41,418 nt of DNA from Lachnospiraceae bacterium UBA7093 (lineage in GTDB: Bacteria; Bacillota; Clostridia; Lachnospirales; Lachnospiraceae): assembly GCA_002492465.1 (NCBI GenBank), contig DKYT01000036.1:1-41418 (forward strand). Direction: 5' to 3'. Position 1 is the stretch's first letter. Every line of letters begins with the position of its first letter. Positions 1-8,320 of the stretch are shown here, one piece after another. The translations under genes and the position numbers were made by a program. The notes under the pieces are model-generated. The model had not been told where the DNA came from, did no database searches, and saw nothing but the letters and a program-made list of their open reading frames with translations.

Positions 1-90
1 ATTGCTGTTCATTTGTCAAGGTTCGCTTGTTTTAAAGCTGCCTTTCGGCTGTTTTCATCGCTCCGATTTCTTTCAACGTGCGACTTTCAT

Positions 91-119
91 ATAATATCAG
101 ATGCAATAGTCATTGTCAA
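91..119 (-). promoter_or_regulatory. Strong sigma-A promoter firing out of the left edge
   Basis: On the minus strand there is a perfect TTGACA (114-119), a 17-base spacer and TATTAT (91-96). Transcription would start near 84 and leave the window at position 1. The leader (1-84) has no start codon with a good ribosome site, but near its end it carries CCTTGACAAATGAACAG, which resembles the boxA-like 'CTTTGAAAACTGAA' element of Firmicute rRNA leaders. A stable-RNA operon to the left is an inference. Confidence 0.75.
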
Positions 120-171
120 CCTGTTTTTGGAAAATTTTTAGGCAATTTTTAAGTTTTTCGTTACAAATTCC

Positions 172-561
172 CTACGCAAGAATAGACAATCCCCAACTTT
201 TCAGAAAATATACCACTCCGCCCACAATCACAACCGCTTCTGCAAATCCCACTACAATTCCCAAGAGCTTATCCACTCCCTTGATAATTGGCAGCTTTGA
301 AATCAGTTCAAGGGAAGTAAACAGGACATGCACCAATCTATACACAAGACAAACCACCAAAAGAACCGCCACTATCTGAATCACTCTTCCAATCTCCTGA
401 TCCATGTAGCTTCCTATGGCTCCCATAATAAGAACAACGCAGACCCCTGCCACCGCCATTGCAATCAGGGAAATTAATTCCTGCACCATTCCTTTCCGAA
501 AGCCTGCCGCTATCCTCCAGATAAAAATAATTGCAATTATAACCAATGAGATATAATACAT
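172..561 (-). CDS. CvpA-family membrane protein
   Basis: A 129-residue protein with about four hydrophobic helices (roughly residues 2-17, 25-50, 60-80 and 100-120) and the charged FRKGMVQEL motif after the first helix, typical of the CvpA/colicin V production family. These are small inner-membrane proteins of unclear role; in E. coli CvpA is needed for colicin V release. The ATG at 561 is preceded by GGAAGG. It lies 13 bases after the DUF5711 gene and is the last gene of the run that begins at pfk. The short gap and shared strand suggest co-transcription. Length is slightly below the usual 160 or so residues but looks complete at both ends. Confidence 0.8.
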   Translation of the reverse strand: MYYISLVIIAIIFIWRIAAGFRKGMVQELISLIAMAVAGVCVVLIMGAIGSYMDQEIGRVIQIVAVLLVVCLVYRLVHVLFTSLELISKLPIIKGVDKLLGIVVGFAEAVVIVGGVVYFLKSWGLSILA

Positions 562-574
562 TTGTACCTTCCTG

Positions 575-1786
575 TCATTTCAGCTCAATTGTATCAACAG
601 AATCAGATGTGACCGTCACATATTTATAAATGGAAGAAGTGGGGATTACAAGCGATGTGGTCTTATCGAAGCTGCCTGTAAATTTATCCACCCCTTTTAT
701 ATTACAAATCTGGCAGTCAAGGTCATTGTAAATAATGATCTGATCCTTATTAAAAACAATATCCGTATATTCTATGTCAAAAAACTGCGAGTGCACCCTG
801 TCTCCGGATTCGTTGTATACATCCAGCCTGTACGCAGACTCTCCGCTTGTATTAATAAATACAAGACCCACATAATTTTCATTGGAGTAAACTGCCTGCA
901 CTTCCTCCTCCAACAGCTTTGATACAACGCTGACCGGTCTTTCCCCGCCGGAGAAAAAAACGATTCTGTCATCGGAAACAGCAAATGCGGAATCATTATC
1001 CATAAACCGCGCCTCCGCAACGATCGTATCCAGGTAATCATAACCGCTTACATAATTATCGCTTTCATTCTTTCCCACTTCACCGAAATTATAAAACGCC
1101 ACGGAAGATTTCATATTTCCACTGTCTACATATAAATATGAAACCATCATCAGCTGGCCGTTAGGAGACAGCGAAATGCTGAAGGGGTATCCACTTTTGT
1201 CCATGGTCGCCTTGCCGGATATAATAGGCGTCTCTGTATTTTCATTCCCGTTATATACATAAATTCTGGTCACATCCGCATCATCCAGTACTGCTGCCAC
1301 CACGCCGTTAGCCGAAACGCAAAAATCTCTGATAGGAAGGTTGGTATTGATTGTTCCCCGCTCTCCGCTTTTATCCATAACATAAATCGTACGCCCGTTG
1401 TAATCGCCGATTGCCATTACCTGACCGTTAATGGAAAGACGGGGCGTCTGCATCTCATAAGTGCGGTTCCATATGGTATTTCCCTTTGAATCGATACAGC
1501 TTGCGCCATCCTTACTGTACAGCAGAATATTTCCGCCCAGATTCTTCACCGCCGCTCCCTGTACCACTGTAAGAGGAGCCGTTTCTGTAACCGCGCTGTC
1601 CGTAAACACTTTATTTTGCCATTGGATTACCAAAAACACTACGATCACTACCGTTAACAGCAGCATAAGCGCAACACGGTAAAATATCGTCAACTTATGG
1701 CTGCGGATTTTTTCTTTATAATTTACATTTCCTGCCGCGCCCTGACGCTTTTCTCTTTCCTTAAAATAATCACGCACATTCGCCAT
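575..1786 (-). CDS. DUF5711-type membrane-anchored beta-propeller-like protein
   Basis: A 403-residue protein with a charged cytoplasmic N-terminus (1-33), one membrane helix (about 34-55, VALMLLLTVVIVVFLVI) and a long extracellular part built of repeated short beta motifs such as NILLYSKDG, VMAIGDYNG, DADVTRIYVYN and SAFAVSDDRIVFF. The periodic hydrophobic-D/N-G pattern suggests a WD/PQQ-like propeller. I recognise it as the DUF5711 family of Lachnospiraceae, whose function is unknown. It is bracketed by an unrecognised membrane protein (38 bases upstream) and CvpA (13 bases downstream), so the three probably form one envelope-related unit. The domain name is from memory; the fold is inferred. 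Confidence 0.75.
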   Translation of the reverse strand: MANVRDYFKEREKRQGAAGNVNYKEKIRSHKLTIFYRVALMLLLTVVIVVFLVIQWQNKVFTDSAVTETAPLTVVQGAAVKNLGGNILLYSKDGASCIDSKGNTIWNRTYEMQTPRLSINGQVMAIGDYNGRTIYVMDKSGERGTINTNLPIRDFCVSANGVVAAVLDDADVTRIYVYNGNENTETPIISGKATMDKSGYPFSISLSPNGQLMMVSYLYVDSGNMKSSVAFYNFGEVGKNESDNYVSGYDYLDTIVAEARFMDNDSAFAVSDDRIVFFSGGERPVSVVSKLLEEEVQAVYSNENYVGLVFINTSGESAYRLDVYNESGDRVHSQFFDIEYTDIVFNKDQIIIYNDLDCQICNIKGVDKFTGSFDKTTSLVIPTSSIYKYVTVTSDSVDTIELK

Positions 1787-1824
1787 CTGCCTGTCCCCAA
1801 ATCTTTCGTATCGAATGCAATCGG

Positions 1825-2403
1825 CTATCGCCCGGCGCCGACATATGCCACCGCCTTGCCTGCCTCCTTCACAAAACCATACATTTTATCATAGTCGTTG
1901 ATGGAAGTTACCGCTATTGTCAGTATAATAATACAGCTTCCATAAATCAATCTTTTAATAATATCCTTTATAGAAACCGATGTCTGTCTGTCCTTCCTGT
2001 CACGCTTTCTTTTTTTCTGTTCATAACAAAAAAGCAGATAGTTCTGCATGGACTCGTTTTTATCGTAGAAAATGTAATATCCATCCTTTTTGCCAGGCAG
2101 CTCCTGCTTATTGCCATATATATTAACATAGCCGATCAAATCATATAACGCAAAAAATTCCTTTCTCACCTGCTCTTCATTTCGTCCTCCGGCAAGCTCG
2201 TCCACTACATTCGCCGCGCCGTACACCAGATAAAAGGTTTGGCTTCCCTTGTGATAAACATGTCCAAAAAGAGCCGCGCGCAGCGGAAAATTGCACTTTT
2301 GGGTTTTAAGCTCGTTTAAATATGTATAAACATAATCCTCAATGTACACACGCCCGTTGCCGCCTACATTTCCGATCTGCCTGACCGTCGTTGGAAGCTC
2401 CAT
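1825..2403 (-). CDS. Unknown protein with C-terminal membrane helix
   Basis: 192 residues; I do not recognise the family. The first 120 residues look soluble and mixed alpha/beta (motifs RQIGNVGG, YVYTYLNEL, ALFGHVYHKGSQTFYLVYG). A strongly basic stretch follows (EQKKRKRDRKDRQ, about 128-140), then a membrane helix (LIYGSCIIILTIAVTSI, about 152-170). The soluble part has a JAB/MPN-like rhythm (G-H-V-Y-H near residue 49), but I cannot show a metal site. The ATG at 2403 follows AAAAAGGGGG. It precedes the DUF5711 gene by 38 bases, which suggests a shared membrane-associated job. Positive charge before the helix predicts the N-terminal domain is cytoplasmic. Confidence 0.6.
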   Translation of the reverse strand: MELPTTVRQIGNVGGNGRVYIEDYVYTYLNELKTQKCNFPLRAALFGHVYHKGSQTFYLVYGAANVVDELAGGRNEEQVRKEFFALYDLIGYVNIYGNKQELPGKKDGYYIFYDKNESMQNYLLFCYEQKKRKRDRKDRQTSVSIKDIIKRLIYGSCIIILTIAVTSINDYDKMYGFVKEAGKAVAYVGAGR

Positions 2404-2434
2404 TCCGATTCCCCCTTTTTCTTTTTACAATCTC

Positions 2435-2462
2435 TTGATGCACCTTAAGTGTAACACATCAA
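2435..2462. repeat. Imperfect 28-bp dyad upstream of the 1825-2403 gene
   Basis: TTGATG (2435) and CATCAA (to 2462) flank CACCTTAAGTG, which is itself nearly palindromic. The element sits 32 bases before the start codon at 2403, where an operator or promoter-linked structure could lie. No convincing -10/-35 pair was found around it. Function unknown. Confidence 0.3.
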
Positions 2463-2522
2463 AAGGAGGAAAAGGCTTGTAATGGATCGTCAAGAAAAGG
2501 CATCCATCGTGGAATTCATCGT

Positions 2523-3566
2523 TTATACGCAGAATTTATAAACCGTAGTAGACTGATATTGACGGTCCGGTCCAAATACTGCCGAGGGAAATGCCGGTTT
2601 ATTTGCCGCATCCGGGAAAAACTGCGTTTCCAGACAAAATCCGCTTCTTTTTCCATATACAGCATTTCCCTTCCCCTGCTTCTGATCGACAAAATTCCCT
2701 GTGTAAAACTGTACGCCGGGTAAATCCGTATAGGCATGCATGGTACGTCCGGATACAGGATCTGTTACCACGGCAAACTCTCTCAGTGTTCCCGTCTCTC
2801 CGTCAAGAACCCAGTTATGATCGTAACCGCTTCCCAGCCTGATCTGCTCGTGATCCGCTTCGATCTCCTCACCAATTCTCTTCGCCTCTCTGAAATCGAA
2901 GGGCGTTCCCGCAACAGCCGCAATCTCTCCGGTGGGGATAGCACCCGGCAGAACCGGCGTGTAACCGGAAGCTTTCAACGTGAGAACGTGGTTACAAATG
3001 CTTCCCTGATCATGCCCGGCAAGGTTGAAATAAGAATGGTTGGTCATATTGATAATGGTATTCTTATCGCTCTGGACTTCATAATGAATTTTCAACTCAT
3101 TGCTCTCCGTAAGGGTATAGCTTACCTGAACCTTCTTATTTCCCGGAAATCCCATAGACCCGTCCTCATCCGAAAGAGACAGAAGGATTCCATTCTCTCC
3201 TTCCGATACCTCCCACACTCTCTTGTGATAACCCAGATCATGATCGCTGTGGAGATTATTTTCCCCGTCGTTTGCCTTCAGCTGATATTTCCGTCCTTCC
3301 AGAACAAAGGATGCCCCGCCGATCCGGTTTGCGTTAGGTCCGACGACGGATCCGAAAAACGAGCCGTTTCCAAAATAAGACGCCAGGTTGTCAAAGCCCA
3401 GAACAACATCCGCCGTATTCCCTTCTTTGTCCGGTACAAAGAGATTTACCAGAATTGCGCCGTAATTTATAATGCCCGCGCGCATCCCTCCGGCATTTTC
3501 CAGCCAATACTTATAAATAGCTTCCCCTGATTTGGTTTTTCCAAAAAGCTCCTTTTTTAGACTCAT
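2523..3566 (-). CDS. galM: Aldose 1-epimerase (galactose mutarotase)
   Basis: Interconverts alpha and beta anomers of galactose or glucose before phosphorylation (Leloir pathway entry), in the cytoplasm. The 347-residue protein carries the family signatures: NLHSDHDLGYHKRVWE (substrate-binding His), NMTNHSYFNLAG (catalytic acid His), and near the C-terminus FCLETQFFPDAANKP with the catalytic Glu. I chose the ATG at 3566, one base after the recR stop and preceded by GGAG, rather than the in-frame start at 3590 inside recR. It follows recR in the same run; the pairing is positional and not mechanistic. It may serve the galactose-type mgl transporter at 26-30 kb, which is an inference. Confidence 0.93.
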   Translation of the reverse strand: MSLKKELFGKTKSGEAIYKYWLENAGGMRAGIINYGAILVNLFVPDKEGNTADVVLGFDNLASYFGNGSFFGSVVGPNANRIGGASFVLEGRKYQLKANDGENNLHSDHDLGYHKRVWEVSEGENGILLSLSDEDGSMGFPGNKKVQVSYTLTESNELKIHYEVQSDKNTIINMTNHSYFNLAGHDQGSICNHVLTLKASGYTPVLPGAIPTGEIAAVAGTPFDFREAKRIGEEIEADHEQIRLGSGYDHNWVLDGETGTLREFAVVTDPVSGRTMHAYTDLPGVQFYTGNFVDQKQGKGNAVYGKRSGFCLETQFFPDAANKPAFPSAVFGPDRQYQSTTVYKFCV

Positions 3567-3567
3567 T

Positions 3568-4164
3568 TTATATCTCCGTTCTTCCCTCAAGTGCCCGCAG
3601 AAGGGTCACTTCGTCAATATACTCAAGATCTCCGCCTACCGGCACGCCGCTGGCAATTCTGGTCACCCGGATCCCTGTGGGCTTGATCAACTTACTGATA
3701 TACATCGCCGTCGTCTCTCCCTCCAGACTGGAATTGGTGGCTATGATCACCTCTGAAACGTTGCCCTCCAGGCGGGTGATCAGTTCTTTCAGACGGATAT
3801 CGTTAGGACCGATTCCCAGCATAGGCGAAATAGCGCCATGAAGCACATGATAAACGCCTTCGTACTTCCCGGTTTTTTCGTATGCCGCTAAATCCCTCGC
3901 ATTTTCCACCACCATAATGGTACTGTGATCTCTCTTTGGATTTGCGCACACCGGACAAATCTCATTGTCCGTTAAAGTAAAACATTCTTTACAATAACGG
4001 ACATTTTCCTTTGCGTCAAGAATTGTTTTTGCCAGACGTTCAACCTTGTTTTTCGGCATATTGATCAAGTGAAAAGCCAGCCTTTGTGCTGACTTTGAAC
4101 CAATCCCCGGCAAACCGGACAATTCCTCTATTAGTTTGTTAATGTGTCCGCTGTATAGTTCCAT
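3568..4164 (-). CDS. recR: Recombination protein RecR
   Basis: RecR of the RecFOR gap-repair pathway; it helps load RecA on single-stranded DNA. The 198-residue length is standard. Visible parts are an N-terminal helix-hairpin-helix (ELSGLPGIGSKSAQRLAFH, about 14-32), a four-cysteine zinc finger (C58, C61, C70, C73: CKEC...CPVC) and a Toprim domain (IMVVENARDLAAYEKTG and following). Its ATG shares a base with the stop codon of the preceding ybaB (TAATG), so the two are translationally coupled. This ybaB-recR pair downstream of dnaX is a classic conserved bacterial block. Confidence 0.97.
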   Translation of the reverse strand: MELYSGHINKLIEELSGLPGIGSKSAQRLAFHLINMPKNKVERLAKTILDAKENVRYCKECFTLTDNEICPVCANPKRDHSTIMVVENARDLAAYEKTGKYEGVYHVLHGAISPMLGIGPNDIRLKELITRLEGNVSEVIIATNSSLEGETTAMYISKLIKPTGIRVTRIASGVPVGGDLEYIDEVTLLRALEGRTEI

Positions 4165-4514
4165 TAGAAGGGAAGTCCTCCTCCAAGACCAAGCCCTCCC
4201 GTCATTTTATTCATGACCTCGGCATTGGCGTCCTCCGCCATGCGCAGCGCTTCATTGGTTGCCGCCATCACAAGATCCTCCAGCATTTCAATATCCTCGG
4301 GATCCACCACTTCTTCCGACAGCTTTACCTTTGTAACTTCCTTTTTACCGGTAACCGTTACCTCAACGGCGCCGCCGCCCGCTTTTGCCGTAAATTCCTT
4401 CGTCTCCAGTTCCTTTTGATTTTCCTCCATCTGCCGCTGCATTCTCTGCGCCTGCTTCATAAGATTGTTCATGTTGCCGGGCATACCTCCCGGAAATCCT
4501 CCACGTTTTGCCAT
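4164..4514 (-). CDS. ybaB: YbaB/EbfC nucleoid-associated protein
   Basis: A 116-residue DNA-binding protein of the YbaB/EbfC family. It has the Gly/Met-rich N-terminus (GGFPGGMPGNMNNLMKQAQ), a central coiled helix (MQRQMEENQKELETKEF) and the conserved core with VTVTGKKEVTKVKLSEE and PEDIEMLEDLV. The family forms dimeric tweezers on DNA and is linked genetically to recR and dnaX. ATG at 4514. It lies 41 bases after dnaX and overlaps recR by one base, so it belongs to the dnaX-ybaB-recR operon. Confidence 0.95.
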   Translation of the reverse strand: MAKRGGFPGGMPGNMNNLMKQAQRMQRQMEENQKELETKEFTAKAGGGAVEVTVTGKKEVTKVKLSEEVVDPEDIEMLEDLVMAATNEALRMAEDANAEVMNKMTGGLGLGGGLPF

Positions 4515-4555
4515 AAATGATTGTCCTTTCTCTTAAACTTATTTCTCTGCTTTTA

Positions 4556-6151
4556 TCAATACAAATCTTCCGGCTCTTCCTCCAGTTCTTCCACTTCCAT
4601 ATTGATCGCCTCGCTCACAACTCTGGATAAATCGGGGAAAAGTGCTTCCGGATCCCTGCCTTGTTCCGCGTTCTGTATGGTTATCTTTATTTCTTTTCCC
4701 ACAAAATCCGAAACCAGCTGTTCAAACTCCTCTTTATGCTGCGCTTCCCTGAAGTAATCTGAGGGCATCCCCTCCTGTACCACTACCAGCAGACTCCCAT
4801 CGGCGGCAAGACTGGGGTATGCCTGTTTCAAATAGGCTTTCATTGGCATGGCGGCTTCTCCCAGGATTGCCGGCCATTTTCCCACCACCAGCTTCACATC
4901 CTCGGGAACTGCCTTGGGCAACGGGGCACGCATTTCCTGATTCTCTGCCATTTCTTTCTTTCCGGAGGTTTCTCTCGCCGCCGTTCCCATCGGAATTCCA
5001 TTTTCGATCTTATCCTCCAGCTGTCTGATACGGTCTACCAGAGACTGGGTGTCCGTTTCCATACCGGGGCGGCACAGCTTAATCATGGTCATTTCCACCA
5101 ATATTCTTTTTTGAACCGCAAACCGAAGCTGTCCCGAAAGCTCTGAAAGCACGCGAATGTAACGCATAATCACGTCGTTTTCCGCCATCTGCGCTTCTTC
5201 CTTAAGCCGCGCCAGATTTTCGCTGGAAACGTCTATCACATCTTCAATGCCGTCCGCCGTCTTTACAAGCAGCAGATTTCTTAAATACCAGGTGAAATCC
5301 AAAATAAACTGCGTCAGCTCTCTTCCCTGAACAAGGATTTCCTCCAGAAGAGAAATGACTCCTGTCACGTCACCTTCCAGCACGATCCGCAAAAGCCGGC
5401 TGAACACCTCTGTGTCCACCGCCCCCAACACATCCAAAACCTTATCAAAGGTCAATTCCTGTCCAAAGTGGAAAGCAATGCACTGATCCAGCAAGCTCAG
5501 GGCATCACGCATAGAGCCGTCCGCTGTTTTGGCAATATAGCGAATAGCCTTATCTTCTACCTGAACCTGTTCCTTTTCCATAAGCTCCTTCAGCCGATCT
5601 CCGATGGTGTCAATTGTGATCCGCTTGAAATCATACCTCTGACACCTGGACATAATCGTGATAGGTATCTTGTGAACCTCGGTGGTCGCCAGAATAAAAA
5701 TCACATAGGAAGGCGGCTCCTCCAGGGTCTTTAGAAGAGCATTAAAGGCTCCTATGGAAAGCATATGAACCTCGTCGATAATATAAACCTTGTATTTTCC
5801 TTCCGCCGGAGAGTAGGTTACCTCGTCCACAATCTGGCGGATACTGTCCACACCATTGTTGGAAGCCGCATCAATCTCAATGACATTCATGCTGGCTCCC
5901 GCTCCAATGGCTTTGCAGATAGCGCACTCTCCGCAAGGGCTTCCATCTACCGGGTTCTCACAGTTGACCGCCCTGGCAAAAATTTTGGCAATGGTGGTCT
6001 TGCCCGTTCCCCGGGTACCGCAGAATAAATACGCATGGGAGGTGCGCTCCGCTTTGATCTGGTTTTTTAAGGTAGTGACAATATGATCCTGTCCCTTTAC
6101 ATCTTCAAATGTCGCAGGACGGAACTTTCTGTAAAGGGCTGTGTATGACAT
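4556..6151 (-). CDS. dnaX: DNA polymerase III subunit gamma/tau
   Basis: Clamp-loader ATPase of the replicative polymerase. N-terminal AAA+ domain with Walker A GTRGTGKT (45-52), a zinc knuckle of four cysteines (C64, C73, C76, C79), Walker B/DEVH (126-129) and the SRC sensor motif (IMSRCQRYDF). The middle lid and oligomerisation domain extends to about residue 360. The C-terminal tail (about 385-531) is variable and acidic, as in tau. The 531-residue length is typical of clostridia. ATG at 6151 with upstream GGAAGGAAAG. It is 50 bases downstream of pfk with no terminator between. I found no in-frame slippery site that would make a separate gamma form. Confidence 0.97.
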   Translation of the reverse strand: MSYTALYRKFRPATFEDVKGQDHIVTTLKNQIKAERTSHAYLFCGTRGTGKTTIAKIFARAVNCENPVDGSPCGECAICKAIGAGASMNVIEIDAASNNGVDSIRQIVDEVTYSPAEGKYKVYIIDEVHMLSIGAFNALLKTLEEPPSYVIFILATTEVHKIPITIMSRCQRYDFKRITIDTIGDRLKELMEKEQVQVEDKAIRYIAKTADGSMRDALSLLDQCIAFHFGQELTFDKVLDVLGAVDTEVFSRLLRIVLEGDVTGVISLLEEILVQGRELTQFILDFTWYLRNLLLVKTADGIEDVIDVSSENLARLKEEAQMAENDVIMRYIRVLSELSGQLRFAVQKRILVEMTMIKLCRPGMETDTQSLVDRIRQLEDKIENGIPMGTAARETSGKKEMAENQEMRAPLPKAVPEDVKLVVGKWPAILGEAAMPMKAYLKQAYPSLAADGSLLVVVQEGMPSDYFREAQHKEEFEQLVSDFVGKEIKITIQNAEQGRDPEALFPDLSRVVSEAINMEVEELEEEPEDLY

Positions 6152-6201
6152 ACCTTTTCTTTCCTTCCACTATGCCGCGGGCATTATCCTCAGGCATTCT
6201 G

Positions 6202-7275
6202 TTAATCGCCGAAGCTGATTCCAAGCAGCTTTGCCTCCTTCACGATGGAAGCGTCGGGAGAAACCATCTTAAGCTTTCCGGCAACCTCCTCCAAAGGAAC
6301 CTTAACGACCTCCCGGTTTTTGTAGCCTACCATAAAGCCATACTCGCCCTTCAGGATCAGCTTGCCTGCCTCCGCTCCCAAACGGCTGGCAAAAACCCGG
6401 TCGTAAGGGCAGGGACTTCCGCCTCTTTGGGTATGCCCAGGCACTGTAACTCTTACTTCATTGCCTGTCATATCCTGAATCTGCTGTGCCAGTTCATAGG
6501 ATACAGAGGGGAATTTATAATTTTTCATTTTTTCTTTGTATTCTTTCTTGGACAGCTTCGCGTCTTCCTTGGAAATAGCGCCTTCCGCTACGGCAAGGAT
6601 CGTAAATCTGCTTCCGCTGTCATGACGTTCCTGAATTTTGGAAACGATCTTTTTGATATCGTAAGGGATTTCAGGAATCAGAATAATATCCGCGCCTCCC
6701 GCCATACCTGCGTTCAGGGTAAGCCAGCCAACCTTATGTCCCATTACCTCCACAATAAATACTCTTCCATGGGATGCAGCCGTGGTATGGATACAGTCAA
6801 TGGCGTCTACCGCAATATTCACTGCGCTTTGGAAGCCAAAGGTCATATCCGTTCCCCAAAGATCGTTGTCAATTGTTTTGGGAAGGGTGATGATATTTAA
6901 ACCCTCATTCCTAAGCAGGTTTGCCGTCTTATGGGTGCCGTTACCTCCCAGAATGACCAGACAGTCCAGACGCAGCTTATAATAATTCTGCTTCATGGCA
7001 TCTACCTTATCCAAACCGTTTTCATCAGGATCCTTGATGGTTTTAAAAGGCGTACGGGAACTACCTAAAATCGTACCGCCCTTTGTGAGAATACCGGAGA
7101 AATCACGTCCCTCCAGCATACGGAAGTTTCCGTAAATAAGACCCTTATAGCCGTCGATGAAGCCATAAATCTCAACCGGTTCCTTGCTGTTTACAAGACA
7201 CTTTACTACACCTCTCATTGCCGCGTTCAAAGCCTGGCAGTCGCCGCCACTTGTTAACAAACCAATTCTCTTCAC
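6202..7275 (-). CDS. pfkA: 6-phosphofructokinase, clostridial GGNGT type
   Basis: Phosphorylates fructose 6-phosphate in glycolysis. The 357-residue protein has GLLTSGGDCQALNAAMR (phosphoryl-donor loop), GGNGT (110-114), PKTIDND (132-138, with catalytic Asp136), the substrate motif MGHKVGW and the PGHTQRGG loop. It differs from E. coli PfkA in two donor-specificity positions: Asp103 is Asn112 here and Gly124 is Lys133. Gly113 (E. coli Gly104), associated with ATP use, is kept. This mixed signature belongs to group III PFKs, so the donor (ATP or PPi) should not be assumed. The start is GTG at 7275, nine bases after AAGGAGG. It is first in the run that continues to dnaX. Confidence 0.93.
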   Translation of the reverse strand: MKRIGLLTSGGDCQALNAAMRGVVKCLVNSKEPVEIYGFIDGYKGLIYGNFRMLEGRDFSGILTKGGTILGSSRTPFKTIKDPDENGLDKVDAMKQNYYKLRLDCLVILGGNGTHKTANLLRNEGLNIITLPKTIDNDLWGTDMTFGFQSAVNIAVDAIDCIHTTAASHGRVFIVEVMGHKVGWLTLNAGMAGGADIILIPEIPYDIKKIVSKIQERHDSGSRFTILAVAEGAISKEDAKLSKKEYKEKMKNYKFPSVSYELAQQIQDMTGNEVRVTVPGHTQRGGSPCPYDRVFASRLGAEAGKLILKGEYGFMVGYKNREVVKVPLEEVAGKLKMVSPDASIVKEAKLLGISFGD

Positions 7276-7329
7276 TTAACCCATCCTCCTTGTCTTAACC
7301 CAAACATATTGATAGTTCATGCATTTATT

Positions 7330-7358
7330 ATTATACATAATTTGGAACTTCTTAACAA
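7330..7358 (-). promoter_or_regulatory. Promoter of the pfk-dnaX run
   Basis: TTGTTA (7353-7358), a 17-base spacer and TATAAT (7330-7335) on the minus strand. It is about 55 bases upstream of the pfk GTG and the only clear promoter seen ahead of the pfk-dnaX-ybaB-recR-galM block. Confidence 0.75.
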
Positions 7359-7403
7359 CCTTTTTGCTATTCTTTTAATATATCAGTATCCGGAAACCAA
7401 AAC

Positions 7404-7452
7404 AGCTCCAAAGGGCAAGTACCCGATTTAACCGTACCCGCTCTTTGAAGCT
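7404..7452 (-). terminator. Terminator of the zinc-ribbon/TPM operon
   Basis: On the minus strand AGCTTCAAAG (outer) and GCGGGTAC (inner) pair with GTACTTGC and CTTTGGAGCT. Several pairs are G-U, which only work in minus-strand RNA. GTTTTGGTTT follows. It lies just downstream of the TPM gene stop at 7474. Confidence 0.7.
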
Positions 7453-7473
7453 ATCCTTATCTCCTACAGTCAG

Positions 7474-8310
7474 TTAGAATTTTCCTCCGCCTCCGCCATG
7501 TTCTGTGCCGGAAGAGGATGTATGCGTCTGAGAACCGCCCGAACTGTCCGATCCGTGATTTTCCTCCCGTTTTCTGCGGTCAACATGCCTGTAAAGAAAC
7601 AAATCGTTCTTTTTGGTCAGCTGCATACTGTCCTTTTTCATGTAATCATCCGCTGCGGACTGGCTGTGTACCGTTTTCAGCTGTCCTCTCATGATTCCCG
7701 TCACAATCAGCGATATGATAAACGCTATCCCAAAAGCTACCAGAAGATTGATCAAAAATCCAAAGGGTTCTTTGGGAAGATTATCCACATCGTACGGCTC
7801 TCCGGTATCCGCCTGTGTTATGAAATCATCACACAGCTCTGCAAAGCTTGTGAACGCTGCCCCGTAATTGCCTGCGCTTAAATCATCTGCAAATATTCCA
7901 AAGATATATTCCCGTCCGGCGTCAGTGAGCGCCGTTATGCCGTAGCCGGTTGTAGATATGTACCAGTCTCTTTCCTCCATGCTGACCAGCAGAAGGATTC
8001 CGTCCCGATCCTCTCCAAATCCATATCCATTATAATCATAAAAATCATCCGCATATACCTCAGCGGTCTCCCCGTCCATGGAATCCACCGTAACCACCAC
8101 AATGTCCACCTGCTGCCGTTCACTGATCTCATCCAGTATGGCGGATAAACTTGATTCCTCGCTGTCTGAGAGCAGATCAGCCATATCCACAAGCCTGGGT
8201 AGTTCATCCGCCGCAGAGGCGGGGAACGACGGAATTGCAAATGCGGCAAACAAGGCTGACACCAACGCTAAAACTGTACCGCCCAGTCTCTTATTCAATA
8301 TTCCCATCAT
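7474..8310 (-). CDS. TPM-domain (YgcG-like) secreted membrane protein
   Basis: About 278 residues: signal peptide (MMGILNKRLGG then ALVSALFAAFAIPSFPASA), then a TPM/repair_PSII-type domain with the usual opening RLVDMADLLSDSEESSL and core QVDIVVVTVDS, YGFGEDRDGILLLVS and YISTTGYG. After it come a membrane helix (FLINLLVAFGIAFIISLIVTGI) and a Gly-rich tail ending GGGGGKF, the hallmark of YgcG-like proteins. Family function is uncertain; a phosphatase activity has been reported for plant homologues. I chose ATG 8310 (or 8307) after GGGGGTG instead of 8352, which would run into the upstream gene. It is the partner of the zinc-ribbon gene, 10 bases upstream. Confidence 0.82.
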   Translation of the reverse strand: MMGILNKRLGGTVLALVSALFAAFAIPSFPASAADELPRLVDMADLLSDSEESSLSAILDEISERQQVDIVVVTVDSMDGETAEVYADDFYDYNGYGFGEDRDGILLLVSMEERDWYISTTGYGITALTDAGREYIFGIFADDLSAGNYGAAFTSFAELCDDFITQADTGEPYDVDNLPKEPFGFLINLLVAFGIAFIISLIVTGIMRGQLKTVHSQSAADDYMKKDSMQLTKKNDLFLYRHVDRRKREENHGSDSSGGSQTHTSSSGTEHGGGGGKF

Positions 8311-8320
8311 TTGCACCCCC

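Noticed and set aside
2736..3530. 264-residue open frame on the plus strand opposite galM
   Set aside because: It is the reverse complement of a well-supported gene, has no ribosome site and its translation has no recognisable motifs.
6055..6075. A AAAAAC slippery heptamer in dnaX (codons 28-30, in LKN)
   Set aside because: It is in frame for -1 slippage, but it lies near the N-terminus and would give a useless short product, unlike the C-terminal gamma/tau site. The A6G run near 5105 is out of frame for slippage.
6152..6201. Small inverted repeat ATGCC-CGC-GGCAT between pfk and dnaX as a terminator
   Set aside because: The stem is only five base pairs and no T-run follows on the minus strand.
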